A stretch of 64,000 nucleotides of DNA. It comes from an uncultured Peptostreptococcaceae bacterium (lineage in GTDB: Bacteria > Bacillota > Clostridia > Peptostreptococcales > Anaerovoracaceae). The DNA is taken from assembly GCA_905235115.1 (NCBI GenBank), contig CAJOKT010000010.1, forward strand, positions 18,372-82,371. The letters are read 5' to 3'. A model generated the notes under the pieces. The model saw nothing but the letters and a program-made list of their open reading frames with translations, did not search any database and was not told the DNA's origin. Positions 52,419-62,492 of this stretch are shown here, piece by piece; position 1 is the stretch's first letter, and every line of letters starts with the position of its first letter. The position numbers were made by a program, and so were the translations under genes.

Positions 52419-54932
52419 ATGATAGTTTCTTTAGAGTGGTTAAAAGATTATACGGACGTAAAGGTAAGCCCTGAAGTTTTTTGCGACAGGATGATCATGT
52501 CAGGATCGAACCTGGAGACCATGGAACTTACAGGGGAAGACATTTCCGGAGTAGTCGTAGGCAGGATAGAAAAGATCGAAAAGCATCCCAACGCCGACAA
52601 GCTGGCGGTGCTTCAGGTGAATATAGGTGACACCGAGGCGTACGGCAGGGATCCCGGTACCGGACTCCTGCAGATCGTGACAGGCGCGGCCAACATTTAT
52701 GAGGGAGCTTATGTTCCCGTGGCCCTTGACGGCGCCCACATCCCCGGGCCTCTTCACGGACAGCCAAAGACAGAGAGCGGAGTGGACATTAAGGCCGGAG
52801 AGCTCAGGGGAGTCTCCTCCTGCGGAATGCTCTGCTCCTTCGGCGAACTGGGCTACGATGACAAGGTAGTCCCCGTAAACCAGAGGGACGGCATCTGGCT
52901 TCTGGATCACGACAGAAAGAACGCTGACGAGTTCGAGAGCGTTCTGGGGCAGGATGTGGTGGAAGTCATGGGACTGAAGGACGCGGTCATCGATTTTGAG
53001 ATCACGCCAAACAGGCCCGACTGCCTTTCCATGATCGGAATGGCCAGAGAAGCCGCAGCCACCTTCGGCACCGGCTTCGAATATCCGGATACCGGGATCA
53101 ATGACGAGGTGGAGGACGTAAACGACTACATCACCTGCGAGGTCAGATCAGACCTGTGCAAAAGATACACGGCCAGGATCGTGAAGGACATCAAGGTGGA
53201 GGATTCCCCCTGGTGGCTCCAGAAAAGGCTGATCCACGCGGGCATGAGACCCATCAACAACATCGTTGACATCACCAACTTCGTAATGCTGGAATACGGT
53301 CAGCCGCTGCACGCCTTCGACATCGAGTCTCTGGCGGGCCACAGGATCATAGTTGATACGGCCAGGGACGGAGAGAAGTTCGTTACACTGGACGGAACGG
53401 AGAGGACTCTGGACGACAGGATGCTGATGATCAACGACGCGGAGAAGCCCGTTGCTGTGGCAGGAGTCATGGGTGGTCTGAATTCAGAGATCCTTCCTGA
53501 AACCAGGACCATAGTCATCGAGTCCGCCAACTTCCGGGCAAACTCCGTCAGGACCACAGCCAAGAGGCTGGGTCTGAGGACAGAGGCGTCCGGAAGATAT
53601 GAGAAGGGCATCGATCCCAATCTGGCGGGAGCTGCCGCTGACAGAGTCTGCCACCTGATCGAGCTCATCGGAGCAGGCACAGTCGTAAAGGGCAGGGTGG
53701 ATATCTATCCAGTTCCAGAGGATGCCGTCCCGGTACATGCGAGAGTTTCCAGGATCAACAAGGTACTTGGGATCGATATCCCGAGAGAGCAGATGGTATC
53801 ATACCTTGAATCTCTTGAGATGACTGTCACCGGTGAGGGAGATGACATGTACGTCAGCTATCCCACAGTGAGACAGGACATCAGGATCGAGGAAGACATA
53901 GTCGAGGAAGTCGCCAGACTTTACGGCTACGATATGCTTCCCGTGACCATCCCCAAGGGCAACAATGAGGCATCCCAGTCCTATTCCAGGGACATCCGGG
54001 ATACCATCAGGGAGAGTCTATGCGCTCTGGGCATGAATGAGATCCAGACATATTCCTTCGTAAGCCCCAAGGGAGTGGACAACGTAAGGATAGCTGAGGA
54101 TTCCTGGGAGAGAGGCTTCGTTAAGATCCTCAATCCCCTGGGAGAGGACACATCGGTCATGAGGACCATACTCATGCCGCAGATGATGGAAGTCCTCGGA
54201 AGGAACTATTCCAGAAACATAGATACCGTCAAGGCTTTCGAGATAGGAAATACATTCATGATGAATTATCTCGAAGAGAACGGTCTTCCCTTTGAGGGAT
54301 ATGACATCTCCTTCGGAATGTACGGAAACGGAGCGGGCTTCTTCGAACTCAAGGGAATCATCACGGAGATGCTCTGCAAGCTTGGAATCAGAGACCTGAA
54401 ATTCGTACCCGAGACGGAGTACGGTCCCTACCATCCCGGAAGATGCGCCAGGATCCGCGCCGCCCGTATGGAACGCTCAGGGAACGGCGACATTGCGGAA
54501 GAGATCGAGATCGGCATCATGGGAGAGGTACACCCGGAAGTCACAGAGAAGTACGGCATCGGCACCAAGGCATACGCTGCTGAACTTGCTCTGGACGGCA
54601 TCCTGGCCCTGGCCGATACGACCAAGATATTCAAACCGCTTCCCAAGTATCCTTCCATCATCAGAGACATAGCCCTGGTGGTAAAAGAGAGCGAGACGGT
54701 AGGAAATATAGAAGAAGTCATAAAGAAGACAGCAGGCAGCCTTCTTAAGGACGTGAAGCTCTTCGACATCTACAGAGGAGTACCTATTCCTCCGGGAAAG
54801 AAGAGCGTGGCCTTCAGTCTGACCTACAGGTCAGATGAAAAGACCCTTAAGGATGACGAAGCCTCTGAAGTCCACGAAAAGGTCGTTAGAGCTCTCGCAG
54901 ATGAGCTTGGCGCGATCTTGAGAGAAGTATAG
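52419..54932 (+). CDS. pheT: Phenylalanyl-tRNA synthetase beta subunit
   Basis: An 837-residue subunit of usual length: tRNA-binding OB domain (about 40-155, KIEKHPNADKLAVLQVN), B3/B4 editing domain (about 205-385), B5 DNA-binding-like domain (about 405-475), catalytic-like domain and the C-terminal FDX-ACB anticodon-binding domain (KPLPKYPSIIRDIALVVKE to the end). It edits Tyr-tRNA-Phe and binds tRNA. It follows pheS by 16 bases behind GAGGAGA. Confidence 0.97.
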   Translation: MIVSLEWLKDYTDVKVSPEVFCDRMIMSGSNLETMELTGEDISGVVVGRIEKIEKHPNADKLAVLQVNIGDTEAYGRDPGTGLLQIVTGAANIYEGAYVPVALDGAHIPGPLHGQPKTESGVDIKAGELRGVSSCGMLCSFGELGYDDKVVPVNQRDGIWLLDHDRKNADEFESVLGQDVVEVMGLKDAVIDFEITPNRPDCLSMIGMAREAAATFGTGFEYPDTGINDEVEDVNDYITCEVRSDLCKRYTARIVKDIKVEDSPWWLQKRLIHAGMRPINNIVDITNFVMLEYGQPLHAFDIESLAGHRIIVDTARDGEKFVTLDGTERTLDDRMLMINDAEKPVAVAGVMGGLNSEILPETRTIVIESANFRANSVRTTAKRLGLRTEASGRYEKGIDPNLAGAAADRVCHLIELIGAGTVVKGRVDIYPVPEDAVPVHARVSRINKVLGIDIPREQMVSYLESLEMTVTGEGDDMYVSYPTVRQDIRIEEDIVEEVARLYGYDMLPVTIPKGNNEASQSYSRDIRDTIRESLCALGMNEIQTYSFVSPKGVDNVRIAEDSWERGFVKILNPLGEDTSVMRTILMPQMMEVLGRNYSRNIDTVKAFEIGNTFMMNYLEENGLPFEGYDISFGMYGNGAGFFELKGIITEMLCKLGIRDLKFVPETEYGPYHPGRCARIRAARMERSGNGDIAEEIEIGIMGEVHPEVTEKYGIGTKAYAAELALDGILALADTTKIFKPLPKYPSIIRDIALVVKESETVGNIEEVIKKTAGSLLKDVKLFDIYRGVPIPPGKKSVAFSLTYRSDEKTLKDDEASEVHEKVVRALADELGAILREV

Positions 54933-54967
54933 GTTACCCCCCGGTTTATTGAACTTAAGGAGACATC

Positions 54968-55429
54968 ATGGAAGACAACAAGGTAACAGTCAGGATCTAC
55001 GGACAGGAATATACCATTTCCGGAGAGAGAGACCCGGAAACCATCCAGGAGATCGCAGCTTATGTAGACGAAAAGATGAGAGAGATCTCTAAATTCACCT
55101 CAAGCGCAAGAGCCGGTTCCCTTGCCACACTGGCCTGCGTCAACATGGCGGACGAGGTGTTCGGCATGAGGGAAGAAGTCACCAGGCTCAGGGAAGAGAA
55201 GGAGAGGCTTGAAAGCGACACCCAGCACTACATGAAGCTGTGGGACGAGGCCAAGCAGAACTTCATCCAGTACAAGGAAGGCGCTTCAAAGGCCGATGAA
55301 GACAAGAAAGAGATCGAGGATTACGCAGCCAAGCTGGAAGCTAAGGTAAAGGAATTCGAGTCCGCGTATTTTGATCTTCAGATGGAAAACATCCAGCTCA
55401 AGGATGAGCTTTCCAAACTCAAAAGATAA
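54968..55429 (+). CDS. zapA: Cell division protein ZapA
   Basis: A 153-residue protein: N-terminal ZapA globular domain (VTVRIYGQEYTISGERDPETIQEIAAYVDEKM) and a long C-terminal coiled coil from about residue 70. ZapA bundles FtsZ filaments. It is longer than the Bacillus protein because of the coiled coil, as in other clostridia. It starts 35 bases after pheT behind AAGGAG and stands before mutS2, a common Firmicutes order. Confidence 0.9.
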   Translation: MEDNKVTVRIYGQEYTISGERDPETIQEIAAYVDEKMREISKFTSSARAGSLATLACVNMADEVFGMREEVTRLREEKERLESDTQHYMKLWDEAKQNFIQYKEGASKADEDKKEIEDYAAKLEAKVKEFESAYFDLQMENIQLKDELSKLKR

Positions 55430-55450
55430 TGTTCAGGGACCGATAGGGAG

Positions 55451-57856
55451 ATGAACAAGAGAGCATCGGAAATACTTGAATACAACAAAATAATCGAGGT
55501 GCTTTCAGGGGAAGCCTGCTCCCAGATGGCAAAAGACAGGATATCAAGGTTCAGCCCCAGGTCCGACCCGGCCGAGATAAGGGATCTCCTGAAGGAAACC
55601 TCGGAAGCAGCGGAGATCATCGTGAGAAAGGGCCCGCTCCCCTTGGGAGGACTCTGCGACACCAAGCCCCTGCTCCTCCGCGCCAGGAAAGGCGGCTCAC
55701 TCACCATGAAGGAGCTCCTTATGATCCTTCGGAACATGAAGATCACCGAGGACTGCAGGAATTTTTTGGGGAAAGATCTCCCTGAACTTCCGTCCGTCTC
55801 AGGAAGAGCCGAGGTGCTGGAGGTGTTCCCGGCCCTGAGGGACAGGATCGACCGTTCCATCCTGTCGGAGGACGAGATGGCGGATTCCGCGTCCACGGAG
55901 CTTGCCAGGATCAGGCGGGACATCCTGAAGGAAAACGAGCAGATAAGAGCGAAGCTGAACTCAGTGGTCTTTTCAAAGACCAATCAGCCCTATCTTCAGG
56001 ATTCCATAATAACCTTAAGAGACGGGAGATACGTGGTTCCCGTCAAGGCGGAGCAAAGGTCAAAGGTGCCCGGCATAGTTCACGATCAGTCCGGCTCAGG
56101 CTCCACCCTTTTCATCGAGCCCCAGGCCGTTGTGGAAGCCAACAACCGTTTAAGGGAACTGGAGCTTAGGGAACAGGCTGAGATCGAGAGGATCCTCATG
56201 GAGCTTTCCGGTGCTGTTGCGGAACACTTCAGGCAGCTAAGCAACAATCAGACCCTTTTGACGGATCTGGACGTGATATTCGCCAAGGGCAAGCTTTCAT
56301 CGAGGATGAAGGCTGAGGAGCCGAAGATAGATGAAGATGGATACCTCGATCTGAAACAGGCGCGGCACCCACTGATCGACCGTAAGAAGGTGGTTCCCGT
56401 AAACGTTAGGCTGGGTAAGGATTTTTCCACTTTGGTGATCACAGGGCCGAATACGGGCGGAAAGACCGTGACTCTGAAGACCATGGGCCTTCTGTCCATG
56501 ATGGCCTTGACCGGTCTTCACATTCCTGCCTCAAGCGAGAGCAGGGTACCGGTCTACAAGGATATCTTCTGCGATATAGGAGACGAGCAGTCCATCGAGC
56601 AGAGCCTTTCCACATTTTCATCCCATATGAGGAACACCGTGGAGTTTCTGGATAAGGCGGGATACGGCTCCCTGGTGCTTCTGGATGAGCTTGGCGCGGG
56701 GACCGACCCTACGGAGGGCGCGGCTCTGGCCATTGCTATTCTGGAGTCTCTCATGGAGAAGGGCGCATCTGTGGCAGCCACCACTCATTATAACGAGCTC
56801 AAAAAATTCGCCGTCGAGAGGGACGGAGTGCAGAACGCCTCCATGGAATTTGACGTGGAGACTTTGAGCCCCACCTACAGGCTGGTCATCGGAACTCCGG
56901 GCAAATCCAACGCCTTTGAGATATCCAGGAAGCTTGGACTTGATCAGAAGATCATAGACAGGGCGGACCGTCTCATCGAGAGAGGAGATTTGGAGTTCGA
57001 GGATGTGATCTCCAGGATCGAGGACGACCGTAAGGCTGCCGAAGCCGAAAGGGCCGAGACTGAGAAGGTGCTGAGAGAGGCCAGGGAGAAGGAAGAACAG
57101 ATAGCCCGAAGGCTTGAGCTTCTGGACAAACACGAGAACGAGGTCCTGGAAAAGGCCAGGAAACAGGCCAGGGACATCGTGGATGACGCCAGCCGTACCG
57201 TGGACGAGGTGAGGGAGGAACTGAAGCAGCTTGCCAAAGAAGAGAGTCTGGGAGAGAGGAATAAGAGGCTTGATTCCGGGCGGAAGAAGCTTAAGGATGT
57301 GAGGAGCAAATACTCCTCTGTGGAAATAAAAGAAGTTAACAATAACCCCGTTTCGGTAAATGAACTCAGGCCCGGAGACCGTGTAAAGATCATTTCCGTG
57401 GGAGAAACCGCGGAGGTGTTGGAGGTACCCTCAGGCGACGGCCCGATCCTGGTCCAGGCTGGCATAATGAAGATGAGGGTGGATCCCCGGGACCTCATGC
57501 TGGTCCGAGGCGGTCCGAAGGGAGTGAATCTTCCTAAGAAGAGCATCTATGAGAGACGCACAGGCTCAGTCGACGGCACGTCCGGCATCTACAGGACCAA
57601 GGCCATGCAGGTAACCACTTCTGTTAACGTCATAGGCAAGAATCTGGACGATGCAGTGGAAGACGTGATGAAATATCTTGACGATGCCTACGTGGCCGGG
57701 CTCAAGGAAGTCACCGTCATTCACGGAAGAGGACAGGGCATACTTCAGAACGGCCTGAGGAACCTTTTCAGTACACTGCCAAACGTTGCATCCTTCAGGA
57801 GAGGTAACTACAATGAGGGCGGCGACGGAGTAACCATCGTCAAGTTCAGGGAGTAA
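55451..57856 (+). CDS. mutS2: Endonuclease MutS2
   Basis: An 801-residue protein. MutS core and lever regions (about 1-300), ATPase with Walker A GPNTGGKTVTLKT (about 333-345), Walker B region LVLLDELGAGTDPTEGAAL, a long coiled coil (about 505-625) and a C-terminal Smr nuclease domain with VIHGRGQGILQNGLR. MutS2 has roles in suppressing recombination and in rescuing collided ribosomes. No N-terminal mismatch-recognition domain is present, as expected. Confidence 0.96.
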   Translation: MNKRASEILEYNKIIEVLSGEACSQMAKDRISRFSPRSDPAEIRDLLKETSEAAEIIVRKGPLPLGGLCDTKPLLLRARKGGSLTMKELLMILRNMKITEDCRNFLGKDLPELPSVSGRAEVLEVFPALRDRIDRSILSEDEMADSASTELARIRRDILKENEQIRAKLNSVVFSKTNQPYLQDSIITLRDGRYVVPVKAEQRSKVPGIVHDQSGSGSTLFIEPQAVVEANNRLRELELREQAEIERILMELSGAVAEHFRQLSNNQTLLTDLDVIFAKGKLSSRMKAEEPKIDEDGYLDLKQARHPLIDRKKVVPVNVRLGKDFSTLVITGPNTGGKTVTLKTMGLLSMMALTGLHIPASSESRVPVYKDIFCDIGDEQSIEQSLSTFSSHMRNTVEFLDKAGYGSLVLLDELGAGTDPTEGAALAIAILESLMEKGASVAATTHYNELKKFAVERDGVQNASMEFDVETLSPTYRLVIGTPGKSNAFEISRKLGLDQKIIDRADRLIERGDLEFEDVISRIEDDRKAAEAERAETEKVLREAREKEEQIARRLELLDKHENEVLEKARKQARDIVDDASRTVDEVREELKQLAKEESLGERNKRLDSGRKKLKDVRSKYSSVEIKEVNNNPVSVNELRPGDRVKIISVGETAEVLEVPSGDGPILVQAGIMKMRVDPRDLMLVRGGPKGVNLPKKSIYERRTGSVDGTSGIYRTKAMQVTTSVNVIGKNLDDAVEDVMKYLDDAYVAGLKEVTVIHGRGQGILQNGLRNLFSTLPNVASFRRGNYNEGGDGVTIVKFRE

Positions 57857-57860
57857 TGGA

Positions 57861-58310
57861 ATGTACATCGTAAGCGCCTGTCTCACAGGCGAAAATGTAA
57901 AATATTCCGGTGGAAACAACTATTCCTCTGACGTATGCCGGTTCCTTGAAGGCAGAGAGTATGTTACTGTGTGCCCCGAGGTCATGGGAGGCCTCCCGGT
58001 GCCCAGAGAACCATCGGAAAGGCTGGGCGACAGAGTCGTGAACATACTGGGAGAGGACGTTACCGGACAGTTTCTCGAAGGGGCGAAAGCAGCGGAACAG
58101 TATGTTTTGCGACGATATGCTTCAGAGGATATAGAGGGAGCCATTCTCAAGGAGAACAGCCCGTCCTGCGGCTATGGGACCATCCATGACGGGACCTTCA
58201 CCGGGCCGCTTACAGAAAGGGACGGAGTTTTCGGAGAGAGGATGAGAGCCCTGGGAATAAAGGTATATAACGAGAATAACATTATCGAGCTTATAGGAGA
58301 AAAGATATGA
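57861..58310 (+). CDS. DUF523/TudS-like Fe-S protein
   Basis: A 149-residue protein with the three conserved cysteines of the DUF523 family: SACLTGENVKYSGG (Cys7), VTVCPEVMGGLPVPR and ENSPSCGYG. One characterised member, TudS, is a 2-thiouracil desulfurase with a [4Fe-5S] cluster held by three such cysteines. The residues match, so desulfuration of a thiolated base is likely, though not proven here. It starts 4 bases after mutS2 and overlaps argS by 4 bases. Confidence 0.85.
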   Translation: MYIVSACLTGENVKYSGGNNYSSDVCRFLEGREYVTVCPEVMGGLPVPREPSERLGDRVVNILGEDVTGQFLEGAKAAEQYVLRRYASEDIEGAILKENSPSCGYGTIHDGTFTGPLTERDGVFGERMRALGIKVYNENNIIELIGEKI

Positions 58311-60013
58311 TCAATGTAAAAGAAGAACTGGCCAGGCTCCTGAATGAACAGGTGGCGGATCTTACGTCAGAAGAGATCGAGGGCATGATCGAGGTCCCGC
58401 AGAACAGCGAAATGGGTGACTATTCATTCCCATGTTTCAGACTTGCAAAGGTCCTGAGAAAGGCGCCGCCCCTTATCGCAAAGGACATAGCGGAAGGCCT
58501 TTCGGGGAATCCCATGTTCAGCAAGGTCGAGCAGGTCAATGCCTACGTAAATATGTTCATAGCCAGAGAACCCTTCGTGAAGGAAGTCATCGGAGAGGCC
58601 ATGGCGAAGGGCGACGAATACGGCAAGTCCGACGTGGGACAGGGAAGAACCGAGATCGTGGAATTCTCATCTCCCAACATCGCAAAGCCTTTCCACATCG
58701 GTCATATCAGATCCACCGTCATCGGAAACTCCATCAACCTGATCCATCAGGCTATGGGCTTCAAGGTCATCAGGATCAATCATCTCGGCGACTACGGCAC
58801 ACAGTTCGGCAAGATGATCGTAGCCTACCGTCACTGGGGAAATGAGGACGATGTAAGGAACGACCCCATCCCCACGCTTCTTTCCTACTACACGAAGTTC
58901 CACGTGGAAGCGGAAAAGGATCCTTCCTTGAACGATGAGGCCAGGGAGACCTTCACCAGACTGGAGCATGGCGAGGAAGAGGAGACCAGACTGTGGCAGT
59001 GGTTCAGAGATGAGTCCCTTAAGGAGTTCGGAAGAGTATACGGTATGCTGGGCATCGAGTACGATTCCTACGCAGGAGAGTCATTCTATTCCGACAAGAT
59101 GCCCGCCGTGGTGGAGGAGCTCAGGGAGAAAAACCTCCTCAAGGAATCCCAGGGCGCCGAGATCGTGGATCTGGAGCCCTACGGACTGACGCCTGCTCCG
59201 ATCCTCAAGTCTGACGGATCCACCCTGTACATCACCCGTGACCTGGCCTGCGCAAAATACCGCAAGGAAACCTATGATTTCTACAAGAACATCTACGTGG
59301 TGGCATCCCAGCAGAATCTGCATTTCCAGCAGCTGAAGAAGATCCTGGAACTCATGGGATATGAGTGGGCAAAGGATATCGTCCACGTACCCTTCGGACT
59401 GGTGAGCCTTGAAGAGGGCACCATGTCCACAAGAGAAGGCCGTGTGGTCTTCCTGGAGGATGTTCTGAACAGGGCCATAGATGAGACCAGAGAGATCATA
59501 AAGGAAAAGGGCGTTGCCACCGACAACATCGAGGAGATCGCAAGGCAGGTGGGAGTGGGAGCCGTGGTATTCAACGAGCTTTCCAACAACAGGATCAAGG
59601 ACTACGTCTTTAACTGGAAGCAGGTCCTGGATTTCAACGGAGAGACCGGGCCGTATGTGCAGTATACCTATGCGAGATGCGCGTCGGTCTTAAGGAATGC
59701 GGGAGAGGACGCCAATGACCTTAAGGACTTCGATCCCGGATACCTTACGGAAGGCTCCGCATACACCCTTGCAAAAGAGATCTACGCTCTTAAGGACGTG
59801 ATCATCGAGGCGGGCACCAAGTACGAGCCATCCATTCTCACCAGACACATCGTGGATATGGCTCAGGCCTTCAATAAGTTCTACCACGATGAGCACATCC
59901 TCACGGACAACAAGGATGAGAGAAAGGCCAAGCTGGCACTGACCTCAGCGGCCAAGACAGCTATCAGAAACGGCCTGAAACTTCTGGGAATGGAAGCTCC
60001 CGAAAGAATGTAA
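58307..60013 (+). CDS. argS: Arginyl-tRNA synthetase
   Basis: A 568-residue class I synthetase. N-terminal Add-1 domain (about 1-105), the HIGH motif in FSSPNIAKPFHIGHIRS, the GTMSTREG segment in place of KMSKS, and the C-terminal DALR anticodon-binding domain. The degenerate KMSK is normal for many ArgRS enzymes. It closes the run from the trmH-like gene and is followed by a terminator. Confidence 0.97.
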   Translation: MINVKEELARLLNEQVADLTSEEIEGMIEVPQNSEMGDYSFPCFRLAKVLRKAPPLIAKDIAEGLSGNPMFSKVEQVNAYVNMFIAREPFVKEVIGEAMAKGDEYGKSDVGQGRTEIVEFSSPNIAKPFHIGHIRSTVIGNSINLIHQAMGFKVIRINHLGDYGTQFGKMIVAYRHWGNEDDVRNDPIPTLLSYYTKFHVEAEKDPSLNDEARETFTRLEHGEEEETRLWQWFRDESLKEFGRVYGMLGIEYDSYAGESFYSDKMPAVVEELREKNLLKESQGAEIVDLEPYGLTPAPILKSDGSTLYITRDLACAKYRKETYDFYKNIYVVASQQNLHFQQLKKILELMGYEWAKDIVHVPFGLVSLEEGTMSTREGRVVFLEDVLNRAIDETREIIKEKGVATDNIEEIARQVGVGAVVFNELSNNRIKDYVFNWKQVLDFNGETGPYVQYTYARCASVLRNAGEDANDLKDFDPGYLTEGSAYTLAKEIYALKDVIIEAGTKYEPSILTRHIVDMAQAFNKFYHDEHILTDNKDERKAKLALTSAAKTAIRNGLKLLGMEAPERM

Positions 60014-60023
60014 GATAAAAAGG

Positions 60024-60064
60024 AGATCCCTGAAAGGACAGGATGTCCGGGCAGGGATCTTTTG
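60024..60064 (+). terminator. argS terminator
   Basis: AGATCCCTG pairs with CAGGGATCT around an inner GGACA/TGTCC hairpin, followed by TTTTGC. Confidence 0.8.
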
Positions 60065-60081
60065 CTGAAGGACAGGCTTAT

Positions 60082-60954
60082 ATGAGATACATCGGCGACA
60101 TTTACAGACCTCCAAGCGAAGCATACAGCCTGCTTTTGCAGGTGACCGTGGGATGCTCACACAACAAGTGCGCCTTCTGCAGCATGTACAAGAGAAAGCA
60201 GTTCAGGCTGAGACCCATGGAGGACGTTCTGGAAGATCTTGACTGGGCAAGGGCCCATTACAGGAGAGTGGGAAGGATATTCCTCTGCGACGGAGACGCT
60301 TTGTGCCTCTCCAACAAGAAGCTTCTGCCCATTCTGGACAGGATAGGTGAGCTTTTCCCCGAAAACGAGAGAGTTACCTCATACGGAAGGGCCACGGACG
60401 CTTTGAGGAAGACCGATGAGGAGCTTGAGGAACTTAGAGATCACGGCCTCACCATGGTATATCTCGGGGCAGAATCGGGCTCCGAAAAGGTGCTGGAGAG
60501 GATGAACAAGGGGGAGACCCGTGAGCAGATCATCCAAGGCGTGCAGAAGCTGGAGCGCAGCGGCATCAAGACCTCCGTCACCTTCATATCCGGTCTGGGC
60601 GGACCGGAGCTCATGGAGGAGCACGCGGTGGAGTCCGGAAGGATGATCGCCGAGATGAACGCCTCCTACGTAAGCTTTCTTACGCTGATGCTTGAATACC
60701 CGGCGCCTCTTCTGGAGGACTGTCAGAACGGGAAGTTCAAGCTTCTCACCCCGGGTGAGGTGCTTCAGGAGGCCGCCATCATGCTGGACTATGCAAGACC
60801 GGAAAAGCCCTGCTTGTTCAGATCCAACCACGCTTCAAATTATGTGTCCTTAAAGGGCGATCTCCCGGGAGACAACGACAGAATGATCGCCGCTCTCAGG
60901 AGAGCAATGGAAGATTCAGGACTGGTGAAAGACGAAAGGTTCCGCAGATTATGA
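60082..60954 (+). CDS. Elp3-like radical SAM protein with C-x4-C-x2-C cluster motif
   Basis: A 290-residue radical SAM protein. The cluster motif is GCSHNKCAFCSMYKRKQFR (about 35-53), with C-x4-C-x2-C instead of the usual C-x3-C-x2-C; that spacing is typical of one Elp3/MiaB-like subfamily. Further motifs are VTSYGRATDALRK and MVYLGAESGSEKVLERMNKG. The substrate is unknown. The ATG at 60082 follows GAAGGAC; an in-frame ATG at 60043 lies inside the argS terminator. It overlaps the next radical SAM gene by 4 bases. Confidence 0.85.
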   Translation: MRYIGDIYRPPSEAYSLLLQVTVGCSHNKCAFCSMYKRKQFRLRPMEDVLEDLDWARAHYRRVGRIFLCDGDALCLSNKKLLPILDRIGELFPENERVTSYGRATDALRKTDEELEELRDHGLTMVYLGAESGSEKVLERMNKGETREQIIQGVQKLERSGIKTSVTFISGLGGPELMEEHAVESGRMIAEMNASYVSFLTLMLEYPAPLLEDCQNGKFKLLTPGEVLQEAAIMLDYARPEKPCLFRSNHASNYVSLKGDLPGDNDRMIAALRRAMEDSGLVKDERFRRL

Positions 60955-62492
60955 AGATCCTCCTCAGCACACTGAATTCCCAGTACGTCCACTCAAACCT
61001 GGCGATCAGGTACCTTTACACGGTGATCGTCAACGAGGACGTGGACTGCGATATGAGGGAGTTCAGCATAAACAACGACCTGAACTACATATATAACGAG
61101 ATAGTTCCGGAAGACTATGACATAGTTTGCTTTTCCTGCTACCTGTGGAACGTGGAGGAGACGGTGAAACTCTGCTCCGACTTAAAGAAGGCCAAGCCCT
61201 CCCTGAGGATCATGATCGGCGGGCCTGAGGTGAGCTTCAACGGGGTGGAATTCATGGAGCAAAACCCGTGGGCGGATTTTTTGATCTCAGGGGAGGGAGA
61301 GTACCCCTTCTTCAGGCTTATCCAGATCCTCACGGGGAAAAAACTGAGCCCGGAGCTCTCCTTCGAGGAAGAACTTGGTACGGTGCCCGGGCTCACTTAC
61401 AGATCCCGGGGCATGATCTTCGTAAATGACGTTATCGAGCCTCTGGACTTCAACACCATTCCTTTTCCGTATTCCGTGCTGGAGCCTGAAAAGGACAAGG
61501 TGGTATACTATGAGTCCAGCCGCGGGTGTCCCTTCAGATGCTCCTACTGCCTGTCGTCCATAGACAAGAGTGTGAGATCCCTGGACATATCCAGGGTGGA
61601 GCAGGAACTCAGGTATTTTCTCTTCAAGGATCTGATGCAGGTGAAGTTCATCGACCGCACCTTCAACTATGACAAGGACAGGGCTTACCGGATACTCAGG
61701 TACATAATAGGAAATGACAACAGGGTCACAAATTTCCATTTTGAGCTCTGCGGAGACCTGCTTGATGACAAGACCATAAAACTGATAAAAACCGCCAGAA
61801 AGGGCCTTTTTCAGTTCGAAATAGGCATCCAGTCCATGAACCCCGAGACCCTCAGGGCATGCCACAGGTCTGAAAACGTATATCCGGTGCTGTACAACAC
61901 CGAAAAACTCATAAACTGCGGCAACTGCCACGTCCACATCGATCTTATAGCAGGCCTTCCTCTTGAGACCATGGAGACCTTCGAGAGAGGCTTCGACAGG
62001 GCCTACGCCCTTAAGGCGGACGCTTTCCAGATGGGGTTCCTGAAGGTGCTTAAGGGCACCGTCATGGAGGACGAGGCCGAAAAATACGGGATCGTCTACA
62101 GAGACCACGCCCCATACGAGGTGGTGTCCACCAGAGACATGAGCGCGGAAGACATGGTGCTTCTTAAACAGATCGACAGGATGCTGGACACCTACTATAA
62201 CAGAGGAGGCTTCACCAACACCCTGAACTTCTTCATGGCAGAGACCACTCCGTTCCGGTTCTATAAGGGACTGGCGGAATTCTACTACGAGGGAGGCTAC
62301 CAGAACAGGGAGCGCAGGAAGGAGGACCAGTACAGGATCCTCTATGCCTACGCAAAAGAACTGGAGCGCACCGGCAAGGCGAAAAACTGCACCGAAGAGG
62401 TCCTGAAGACCCTGGATATGGATCTGAGAGGGGCTCTGGACGATATAAATTACAGAAGATTCAACAAAAAAGGATGGGAGATCAGCAGATAA
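60951..62492 (+). CDS. B12-binding-domain radical SAM protein (DUF4080 type)
   Basis: A 513-residue protein: a cobalamin-binding-like Rossmann domain (about 1-140, with MIGGPEVSFNG and ISGEGEYPF), a radical SAM core with canonical SSRGCPFRCSYCLSS (C-x3-C-x2-C) and FEIGIQSMNPETL, and a C-terminal DUF4080-like region (about 360-510). The B12 domain lacks the DXHXXG base-off motif. The reaction is unknown; methylation, methylthiolation or ring chemistry are open. It is sandwiched by overlaps between a second radical SAM gene and a TPR gene. Confidence 0.85.
   Translation: MKILLSTLNSQYVHSNLAIRYLYTVIVNEDVDCDMREFSINNDLNYIYNEIVPEDYDIVCFSCYLWNVEETVKLCSDLKKAKPSLRIMIGGPEVSFNGVEFMEQNPWADFLISGEGEYPFFRLIQILTGKKLSPELSFEEELGTVPGLTYRSRGMIFVNDVIEPLDFNTIPFPYSVLEPEKDKVVYYESSRGCPFRCSYCLSSIDKSVRSLDISRVEQELRYFLFKDLMQVKFIDRTFNYDKDRAYRILRYIIGNDNRVTNFHFELCGDLLDDKTIKLIKTARKGLFQFEIGIQSMNPETLRACHRSENVYPVLYNTEKLINCGNCHVHIDLIAGLPLETMETFERGFDRAYALKADAFQMGFLKVLKGTVMEDEAEKYGIVYRDHAPYEVVSTRDMSAEDMVLLKQIDRMLDTYYNRGGFTNTLNFFMAETTPFRFYKGLAEFYYEGGYQNRERRKEDQYRILYAYAKELERTGKAKNCTEEVLKTLDMDLRGALDDINYRRFNKKGWEISR

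Noticed and set aside
61287..62108. 273-codon minus-strand frame inside the B12 radical SAM gene
   Set aside because: Shadow of a well-supported gene; no motif, no ribosome-binding site.
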